Shown one piece after another: positions 59,001-64,000 of a stretch of DNA of 64,000 nt. The translations under genes and the position numbers were made by a program. The notes under the pieces are model-generated. The model saw nothing but the letters and a program-made list of their open reading frames with translations. It had not been told where the DNA came from and did no database searches. Source of the stretch: Coriobacteriaceae bacterium (lineage in GTDB: Bacteria > Actinomycetota > Coriobacteriia > Coriobacteriales > Coriobacteriaceae). Positions within the stretch are counted from its first letter, which is position 1. Each line of letters starts with the position of its first letter. Location: the NCBI GenBank assembly GCA_025757745.1, contig CP107217.1, forward strand, positions 558,001-622,000, written 5' to 3'.

Positions 59001-59294
59001 ATCCTGCGCGCGATCGGCGCGTCAAAGCGCAACGTGGCAAACGTGTTCAACGCTGAGACCTTTATCGAAGGCCTCATTGCCGGCGTCTTTGCCATTGTCG
59101 TCGTGGTGGCCGTGAGCTTTCCGGTTAATGCCTGGGCGCTTGCGGCCAAGCAGGTGCCCAACCTGATGAGCCTGCCCGTTCAAGACGCGCTGATGCTCAT
59201 TGTTATTTCGGTGCTGCTGACGGTCGTTGCCGGCCTGCTGCCGGCTCGCAGCGCATCCAAGAAGGATCCCGTGGAGGCCCTGCGCTCCGAATAA
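56040..59294 (+). CDS. MacB-like ABC transporter, ATPase-permease fusion
   Basis: 1084 residues from ATG 56040. ATPase domain 1-230: Walker A GPSGSGKT (38-45), signature LSGGQMQR (~143), Walker B VLADEPTGAL. TM1 is near 270-290. A very long extracytoplasmic region (about 300-930) includes Ser/Gly/Asp repeats (LDLSGIDLSGLNIDLSGVG) and a coiled-coil-like Gln-rich stretch. The FtsX domain follows with three C-terminal spans (about 945-1065). The domain order ATPase-FtsX matches MacB, but the exposed region is much larger. Likely exports a peptide or manages envelope stress. A REP-like hairpin follows 9 nt or less after the stop. Confidence 0.85.
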   Translation: MLDLKDICKRYVAQSFTQVALDSVSLSFRDNEFVAILGPSGSGKTTMLNVIGGLDHFDSGDLLIDGISTKDFSDRDWDAYRNNRIGFVFQSYNLIPHQTILENVELALTLTGVGHAERRQRARKALEAVGLGEHVDKRPNQLSGGQMQRVAIARALINDPEIVLADEPTGALDSTTSVQVMDLLKDVARDRLVIMVTHNPELAYKYATRIVSLADGKVTDDSDPFDVATVAHREAKPTRKTSMSFMTALGLSARNLMTKKGRTAMTAFAGSIGIIGIAAILALSNGVNGYIKKVEEDTLSSYPLTISKQDYDLSSMMGGQGATDEEASKGEDSSDGATGGKAQGTDKIPVVTAVKDMFASVKSNDMTSFKAWLDAGGDGIDKEVNAIQYGYGVTPVVYRAGKGDEKPVRLVPNAMTEAMSGGASSAATVSMESMGTSVFNEMIDDQNLLDSQYDVVAGHWPTSANEAVMVLSSRGTVGDYTLYSIGALDIDELNDLVNSAMTADGKVETPETGADFTYDDALSTTFKVLSPADAYRKNEETGMWTDMSGDADFMASKVADGIDVRIVGVVRPNETANASALTPGIAYTHALTCQLMKRAADSQIVQEQLAHPETDVFTGKTFDELQGEAKQGVDLGSMFSVDEAALKSAFSLDSSALSGAAGGMDLSGIDLSGLNIDLSGVGKDIDFSDIMAKAPTPDFSGIFDGLELTPEQMQQVGTLANQLFEGFLRSDQFKALSPEDLKDASKLAAAFSAYLENDAAAQQILAQLKALGGDALAERLQQVMGDYVQKQLAPYLQQSMDQVMKAVSEQIATTVSAQLKAGAAGLMDQMATQMSSSFANLASAMRVDANAFARAIHFNMDAEDLSSLMMSYAKASKLTYDNNLTTLGYADEADPISVKIFPRDFEAKERVLDYIDAYNKQVKAAGHDEQAISYTDYMGIIMGSVTDIVNAISLVLIAFVSISLVVSSIMIGIITYISVLERKKEIGILRAIGASKRNVANVFNAETFIEGLIAGVFAIVVVVAVSFPVNAWALAAKQVPNLMSLPVQDALMLIVISVLLTVVAGLLPARSASKKDPVEALRSE

Positions 59295-59325
59295 TGCGAC
59301 AAAGGGACAGTCCCTTTGTCGCATT
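59293..59325 (+). repeat. REP-like hairpin, copy 3
   Basis: AATGCGACAAAGGGA and its perfect complement with a CAG loop overlap the stop codon of the ABC transporter gene. Related to the first hairpin of copies 1 and 2. Confidence 0.75.
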
Positions 59326-59401
59326 GGGGGCCCAATTACCGTTCGGCACGTTAAGGGTCCCCGCTCCCCGCTTAACGCTTGACGAAGAATCTCCATCTTT
59401 A

Positions 59402-59421
59402 TATACCTATCGGTAGGCATA
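59402..59421. promoter_or_regulatory. TetR-type operator upstream of MFS gene
   Basis: TATACCTATCGGTAGGCATA. It shares the pattern TATACC-N-A-N-CGGTAGG-Y-ATA with the site at 61578-61597. It lies 33 nt before the MFS start. Confidence 0.7.
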
Positions 59422-59453
59422 TAGGTTGCATTGCCGATAGAAACGGAGTAACC

Positions 59454-60734
59454 ATGACTCTCATCGCACCAGCCGAAAAGGACCGCCCCCGTGAGAGCGG
59501 CGCATTTGCTTGGATTGTCGTTATTGCGCTCGGTTTAATGTCTGCGGGAACAACCGGCACCTACAGCATCATTGCCGGCTCATTCATCGCTCCTGTATGT
59601 GAAGACCTGGGCTTTGACTACACTTCTTTCTCTTTCTATTTCACCGCGATTCTTCTTGGCCTTGCGCTTGGGCTTCCGCTTTTGAGTCGTTTCATTCCAA
59701 AAGTAATCGGCAAACCGTGGCATATTTGCGTTGAACTAGTCCTTATTGCCGCCGGCGCCGCAATGGCGTTCTACACCGAAGTCTGGATGTTCATCGTCTC
59801 CGCTGCGGTGATCGGCATCTGCTTTTCGTTCACAACGGGCGTCTGCATGTCCGATGTTATTGACCAATGGTTCAGTAAATCGTCCGGTCTTGCCATCGGC
59901 CTTGCTTGGGGCGTTAATTCTCTCTGTACGCTGTTGTTGAGCCCTGTCATTACGCTGGTCATCGAGCAACAAGGCTGGCGTACGGGATACATCGTACTTG
60001 CGGCCGTTTCTGCAGCTATGATTTTACCTGCGAGTGCATTTATCATTCGCCTTAAGCCCTCTGATCGCAATATGCTTCCGTACGGAGAGACTACCTCCGA
60101 AACCCATGAGAGCTGCAGCGCCGATGAGCAGGAAGATGTCCTTTCGGGCATGGCACTCCGCGATGCCGCGAAAACGCCGTCTTTTATTCTCTGTGTCCTC
60201 CTGCTTTGCGTGGCGCAGCTCACCTGCTGCATGAACCAGTTGTTTCCAACCTATGCAAGCGAGGTCGGTTTCAATCCCATCGTAGGAAGCTTAATGGTCT
60301 CGGCAGCTTCGTTCTCCGACATCTTCCTAAATCCCTTCGTAGGCAAAACATGTGACAAGCTCGGCGCTATTAAAGCAACAGTCGCGTGGACAGGTGTCAG
60401 CATTTTTTCATTCCTACTTCTCATCATTGGCGGAAGCAATGAGACCGTTTCCATCATTGCAGCTGGCGTAAACGATGTCATGTTCGCCATTGTTGGAACC
60501 GCAATGCCGATGCTTCTCCTCTCGCTCTTTGGATCACGCGATTTTGGAAGGATCTATTCAATCGTTTGCTCAGCGGGCTATGTCGTCGGTGCTTTTGGAA
60601 TGCCGGTCATGATGAAGGTTTACGGCATGGCAGGGTCATTCCAGGGAGTATTTATCTTCTGCATTGCCTGCGACCTTATGATTGCTGCGTTTGCTATTGT
60701 TTCCGGCTTTCTCAGTAAGGCTGCTGAAAAGTAA
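59454..60734 (+). CDS. MFS transporter, probably of the agmatine module
   Basis: 426 residues, ATG 59454, twelve predicted spans. Monocarboxylate/OxlT-like MFS features: TYSIIAGSFIAPVCEDLGFD, GVCMSDVIDQWFSKSSGLAI and a central loop rich in Glu/Asp (residues ~205-235). It shares a TetR-type operator with the agmatine deiminase operon, so uptake of agmatine or exchange for putrescine is a reasonable inference. Known agmatine/putrescine antiporters belong to the APC family instead. Confidence 0.8.
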   Translation: MTLIAPAEKDRPRESGAFAWIVVIALGLMSAGTTGTYSIIAGSFIAPVCEDLGFDYTSFSFYFTAILLGLALGLPLLSRFIPKVIGKPWHICVELVLIAAGAAMAFYTEVWMFIVSAAVIGICFSFTTGVCMSDVIDQWFSKSSGLAIGLAWGVNSLCTLLLSPVITLVIEQQGWRTGYIVLAAVSAAMILPASAFIIRLKPSDRNMLPYGETTSETHESCSADEQEDVLSGMALRDAAKTPSFILCVLLLCVAQLTCCMNQLFPTYASEVGFNPIVGSLMVSAASFSDIFLNPFVGKTCDKLGAIKATVAWTGVSIFSFLLLIIGGSNETVSIIAAGVNDVMFAIVGTAMPMLLLSLFGSRDFGRIYSIVCSAGYVVGAFGMPVMMKVYGMAGSFQGVFIFCIACDLMIAAFAIVSGFLSKAAEK

Positions 60735-60769
60735 TAAGCGTCGATTGCATCGGCATAGATTGCCATGCA

Positions 60770-60818
60770 ACAGGGGTCGACTCCAGGCCAGACTGGAGTC
60801 GACCCCTGTTTTCGTTTT
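60770..60818. terminator. Bidirectional terminator between MFS and TetR genes
   Basis: An 18-bp perfect stem (arms 60770-60787 and 60794-60811) with a 6-nt loop, followed by TTCGTTTTA on the plus strand, serves the convergent MFS and TetR transcripts. Confidence 0.85.
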
Positions 60819-60871
60819 AAAGGTTGCCCGCAGGCACCATGGGTGCCAACATGCGCTTCAGCTTGGCTGGC

Positions 60872-61450
60872 CTATTTGAACATAAGCTCGACTATTCCCG
60901 CCCAAACCGCTTTTTCATCAATATCCTCACCTTGAGCGACCGTATTGCTCGCTCCCTCCAGAACGGTATAAAGAATTTGTACGTAGAGCATCACGTCGGC
61001 ACTATCGGAAAACGCGCCAATCTCTGCACCATGAAGAAGGATGTCTTTAAGCGCATCCATGGTTCGTTTGGTCGCCTTCGCTTGACGTTCCTGAACTGCA
61101 GGAATTCGATTTGCTTGAACGCTAACCTCGGCCAGCACGCGCCGGCGCTTTTCATCGCTTCGATAACCACCTATAACTGAATTGCCGAGCTCGATAAGCG
61201 CGGCCTTGAACCCGTCCCTATCGACTATTAGCGAGTAGTCGCGCTGATAGTCGATGGTCGGAAACATGCTGTCCAAGAGCGTAGTGAAAATCTCCTCTTT
61301 AGAGGGAAAGTAGTAGTACACCGACGGCTTGGATATACCGACAAAGTCGCAAATCTTTCCGATAGACGCTTTGTCATAACCGACTTCTGCCACAAGATCG
61401 TACATTGCGTCCAATATTTTTTTTCTTGTGCTCACGCTGCATTTCTCCAT
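60872..61450 (-). CDS. TetR family regulator of the agmatine module
   Basis: 192 residues. HTH is at about 8-54: ILDAMYDLVAEVGYDKASIG, KICDFVGISKPSVYYYFPSK. The C-terminal ligand domain (KRTMDALKDILLHGAEIGAF, VLEGASNTVAQGEDI) is AcrR-like. Its gene lies between the two operons that carry the matching operators (59402, 61578), and a weaker version (TATACGGTGAGCGGTATGTA at 61527-61546) sits in its own promoter. It probably derepresses with agmatine or a polyamine. Confidence 0.87.
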   Translation of the reverse strand: MEKCSVSTRKKILDAMYDLVAEVGYDKASIGKICDFVGISKPSVYYYFPSKEEIFTTLLDSMFPTIDYQRDYSLIVDRDGFKAALIELGNSVIGGYRSDEKRRRVLAEVSVQANRIPAVQERQAKATKRTMDALKDILLHGAEIGAFSDSADVMLYVQILYTVLEGASNTVAQGEDIDEKAVWAGIVELMFK

Positions 61451-61577
61451 TGCAAATCATTTCCGCACTACCAACATTATTAAGGATGGCAACGGAACAT
61501 CAATTCGTGTCCAAACATGACCACTATATACGGTGAGCGGTATGTATCAGTAGGCGAGCGGCAATTATTCAAAACTA

Positions 61578-61597
61578 TATACCGAACGGTAGGTATA
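61578..61597. promoter_or_regulatory. TetR-type operator upstream of agmatine deiminase
   Basis: TATACCGAACGGTAGGTATA, nearly the same as at 59402-59421. A TACTATAAC -10-like element follows within 15 nt, so binding would block this promoter. Confidence 0.7.
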
Positions 61598-61674
61598 GTA
61601 GTACTATAACAGGTGAAACCCCGCTATTGTCGCGGCCGGACAGCATCGCGGGAAACCCGACGGAAGGACCAACC

Positions 61675-62913
61675 ATGTACGAGAACTATCGTATGCCGGG
61701 CGAGTTCGAGAAGCGCTCCAACGTCTATGTGACCTGGCTTCCCGATTACATCCGTGCAGAGGGTTACGATAACCGCCAGCCCTGCGTTGACGTGATCAAG
61801 GCTCTGCTCGAGTATGGCGACGTTACGGTCAACCTCAATTGCGGCACCCCCGGCTCCTATGAGGAGGCTTGCTCGCGCCTGAAGGAGGAGGGGGTTGATC
61901 TCGATCGCATCGAGATCACGCAGTTCGAAGACTCCAACTTCTATGTCCGCGACAACGGTCCCAGCATCATGGTCGACGACAAGGGCCATTCTTATATGGT
62001 CAACCCCGCTTGGACTTATTACGGTGTGTGGGACAAGAACTCCCCGGAGTGCCAGTCCGCACGTAAGGCAGCCGTTCACATGGCGGTTGCGCTCGGTTGC
62101 TTCGATATCGTCAATTCCGAAATGGTTTCGGAGGGCGGCGACCGCGAGTTTGACGGTCACGGCACTTTGATCGCCATTGAGGACACGGAATGCCGCAAGC
62201 GTAATCCCGAGTTCACGAAAGAGGAAGTAGAGGCCGAGTATAAGCGCATCTACAACCTCAACAAGGTTATCTGGCTTCCGCAGCCTATGCTCGAGGACGA
62301 CGACTATCGACTGGGCATCCTCGACGAGAAGGAAGATGGAACTCCCGTCTTTGGCATGAGCTTTGCGGCTCACATTGATGAGATGTGTCGCTTTATCACT
62401 CCGAACAAGATTCTTCTTGCCGAGGTGTCCGATGAAGAGGCAGCCTCGAGCAAGGCTGGCGCAGAGTCTCGTCGCCGCATTGAGGCGGCCTACGAGATCC
62501 TGAGCAACGAAACGGACTGGGAGGGCAAGCCCTTCGAGATCGTTCGTATGCCCATCGCCGAGCCGATTGAAGTCGTTATCGCCCCTGGCGATGAGGATTA
62601 CGAGCTCTATAAGGGCTTCATCGACGAAATGGGCGGCAAGTTTATGGATGGCACTCCCTGGCCCGAGGGCCCCGTTCACTTCTACGCAGCAGCGAGCTAC
62701 TGCAACTTCCTCATCTGCAATGGCGTCGTTCTTGGTCAGCGTTATTACCACGAGGGAATGAACGAAGTCGTGAAGGAGAAGGACGAGCAGGCCAAAGCCG
62801 TTCTTGAGAGCTGCTTCCCCGATCGCAAAGTCATCATGATTGACTCTCTCGCGCTTAACCTGTCCGGCGGCGGCGTGCACTGCTGGACCAAGGACGTGGC
62901 AGCCAGCTGCTAG
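61675..62913 (+). CDS. aguA: Agmatine deiminase
   Basis: 412 residues from ATG 61675 (GGAAGGACC upstream). Converts agmatine to N-carbamoylputrescine and ammonia. Peptidylarginine-deiminase-like fold: NFYVRDNGPSIMVDD (substrate Asp), GGDREFDGHGTLI, and the catalytic Cys in GGGVHCWTKDV, which is Cys403. The central FAAHIDEMCRFITPN supplies the catalytic His. It is somewhat longer than typical AguA (about 370), the extra being in NPEFTKEEVEAEYKRIYN. First gene of the operon with the carbamoyltransferase. Confidence 0.9.
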   Translation: MYENYRMPGEFEKRSNVYVTWLPDYIRAEGYDNRQPCVDVIKALLEYGDVTVNLNCGTPGSYEEACSRLKEEGVDLDRIEITQFEDSNFYVRDNGPSIMVDDKGHSYMVNPAWTYYGVWDKNSPECQSARKAAVHMAVALGCFDIVNSEMVSEGGDREFDGHGTLIAIEDTECRKRNPEFTKEEVEAEYKRIYNLNKVIWLPQPMLEDDDYRLGILDEKEDGTPVFGMSFAAHIDEMCRFITPNKILLAEVSDEEAASSKAGAESRRRIEAAYEILSNETDWEGKPFEIVRMPIAEPIEVVIAPGDEDYELYKGFIDEMGGKFMDGTPWPEGPVHFYAAASYCNFLICNGVVLGQRYYHEGMNEVVKEKDEQAKAVLESCFPDRKVIMIDSLALNLSGGGVHCWTKDVAASC

Positions 62914-62960
62914 CGAGCCTTTGAGCCTGCACTGTCTGATTTAGGCGCCACACTTACTGC

Positions 62961-62992
62961 TCCCCGAGGGATATCCGTGTTTCCCTCGGGGA
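62961..62992 (+). promoter_or_regulatory. Hairpin between aguA and carbamoyltransferase genes
   Basis: TCCCCGAGGGA and complement with a 10-nt loop and no T-tract. It may set the ratio of the two products or protect one mRNA part. Confidence 0.5.
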
Positions 62993-63035
62993 CACATTCG
63001 ACATTCATCTATCACTAAATGGAAAGGAAATAGGC

Positions 63036-64000
63036 ATGAACAACAGCCTCCGCGGTCGCGACTACATCAACATCCATGATCTCTCCTCCGAGGATTTCCG
63101 CTATCTCATCGATCTTGCCTGGAACCTTAAGGCTCAGAAGAAGTCTGGTGTCGACCAGCGCTACTTCCCCGGAAAGAACGTCCTCGCCAACTTTGAGTGG
63201 GGATCGACTCGCACTCGTTGCGCATTTGAGACGTCCTGCAATGACCTGGGCATGGGCTTTACCTATCTGACCAACTCCCATATGGGCGATTGCGAAACCA
63301 TCGAGGACGCCATGCGTGTCTTCAACGGCATGTACGACCTCATCGTCTATCGCGCTCAGAAGGACGAGCAGTTCCTCTATGACGTCGCCGATCTTGTTGA
63401 CATTCCGGTCATCAACGCTCTCACCCTCGGCGATCACCCGACCCAGATGCTCGCAGACGCCCTCACGATGGAAGAGCAGTGGGGTGGCCTGCGCACGAGC
63501 CGCGGTAAGAAGATGGCCTTCGTTGGCAACTGCGCCGGTGCCCCGGTGTGGTATGGCCGCCTGTGCGCCATGCTCGACATGGACTTCCTCGCCATCGGCC
63601 CCGATGATCTCCGTCATCAGATGTGCAAGGAAATGATTGAGGAGGTCGAGGCCTGCTACGCCAAGTACGCCCCCAACAGGACCTTCACCATCACCTCTGA
63701 TCTTGACGCCCTGGACGGCGTTGACGTCATCGTTACCGAGGAGTGGCGCTACATCAACCCCGAGTGCGGCGATGAGGTTCTGGACCCCGACGACTACAAC
63801 TCTTGGCTTGGCGATGCCGAGTCCCTGTATCCCTATCGCGTCACCAGTGAGCTGTGCAAGCGCACCAACAACCCCGACATTTTCTGCATGCACGAGCTCC
63901 CCTCTGTTCACAACGCAAATCACCGCGTTGGCAAGATGCTCCTCGACCAGTGCAAGAATGACCTGCACCGCGAGATCATCACCGAGGGCTTTGAGATTGC
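63036..64000 (+). CDS. Ornithine/putrescine carbamoyltransferase, 5' part
   Basis: 321 residues visible; the gene continues past the window edge. GGAAAGG precedes ATG 63036. Carbamoyl-phosphate loop GSTRTRCAFE (the S-x-R-T-R motif), second site HPTQMLADALT, and a third loop reading HELPSVHN where ornithine transcarbamylases have H-C-L-P. Placement right after agmatine deiminase favours putrescine carbamoyltransferase, which converts carbamoylputrescine to putrescine and carbamoyl phosphate for ATP. The missing C-terminus would decide, because putrescine enzymes have an extra helix. Confidence 0.85.
   Translation, partial: MNNSLRGRDYINIHDLSSEDFRYLIDLAWNLKAQKKSGVDQRYFPGKNVLANFEWGSTRTRCAFETSCNDLGMGFTYLTNSHMGDCETIEDAMRVFNGMYDLIVYRAQKDEQFLYDVADLVDIPVINALTLGDHPTQMLADALTMEEQWGGLRTSRGKKMAFVGNCAGAPVWYGRLCAMLDMDFLAIGPDDLRHQMCKEMIEEVEACYAKYAPNRTFTITSDLDALDGVDVIVTEEWRYINPECGDEVLDPDDYNSWLGDAESLYPYRVTSELCKRTNNPDIFCMHELPSVHNANHRVGKMLLDQCKNDLHREIITEGFEI

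Noticed and set aside
63015..63968. 317-codon minus-strand frame
   Set aside because: Antisense to the carbamoyltransferase gene.

Overview
The window looks like a chromosomal segment of a high-GC gut actinobacterium of the class Coriobacteriia, most likely Collinsella or a close relative. This is inferred from GC-rich codon use, the mix of gene families (YchF, GuaA, a stand-alone GuaA ATPase subunit, SIR2 paralogues, agmatine deiminase) and gut-type resistance genes. No rRNA, tRNA or CRISPR array was seen.

Layout. 1-5.1 kb is ordinary chromosome: the 3' end of ychF, a small membrane protein, an XRE regulator, ansA and full-length guaA. About 5.2-31.4 kb is a strongly accessory region. It holds a DUF3800 protein, excisionase-like HTH genes, a WYL regulator, a 606-residue HEPN-motif protein, a tet(W)-like gene with its leader, a prophage lysis remnant (XhlA-like, holin, amidase) and a Ser/Thr kinase with a conserved N-terminal domain. 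It continues with a mef/msr(D)-like macrolide-resistance pair behind a leader peptide, a TenpN-like type III toxin, YjdF with a probable riboswitch, a DUF3021/LytTR pair, GyrI-like and TfoX-like genes, and many broken pieces of one AAA ATPase gene. It is littered with repeats: a ~540-bp composite repeat (called R1 here), a 242-bp direct repeat flanking 11 kb, and paired GTTTCGAAAC operators. About 31.4-36.3 kb reads as an import from Clostridia-type bacteria: a VOC protein and an operon of methyltransferases, a thiazoline hydrolase and a ZIP transporter, in which two genes carry in-frame internal deletions.

36.8-64 kb returns to a more stable host-like arrangement. It has three tandem SIR2 genes divergent from a TetR regulator, an NADPH-FMN-type flavoprotein, two AAA ATPases with repeated operators, a type IIA topoisomerase A/B pair, an XRE/membrane-protein pair and a LuxR-type regulator. 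It then has the ATP-pyrophosphatase-only GMP synthase, a two-component system, a CXXC/4Fe-4S/TlpA redox operon, a MacB-like ABC transporter, and an agmatine module (MFS transporter, TetR, agmatine deiminase, carbamoyltransferase) that shares a TetR-type operator. REP-like palindromes sit at the 3' ends of several of these genes.

How they work together. The agmatine genes form a likely catabolic regulon (agmatine to carbamoylputrescine to putrescine plus carbamoyl phosphate). mef and msr(D) form an inducible macrolide efflux and ribosome-protection unit. The DUF3800, WYL, HEPN, kinase and TenpN genes look like defence cargo. The most system-like candidates are the three-sirtuin operon (two members have Gln at the usual catalytic His position, as in class M sirtuins) and the set of AAA ATPase genes that each carry their own repeated operator.
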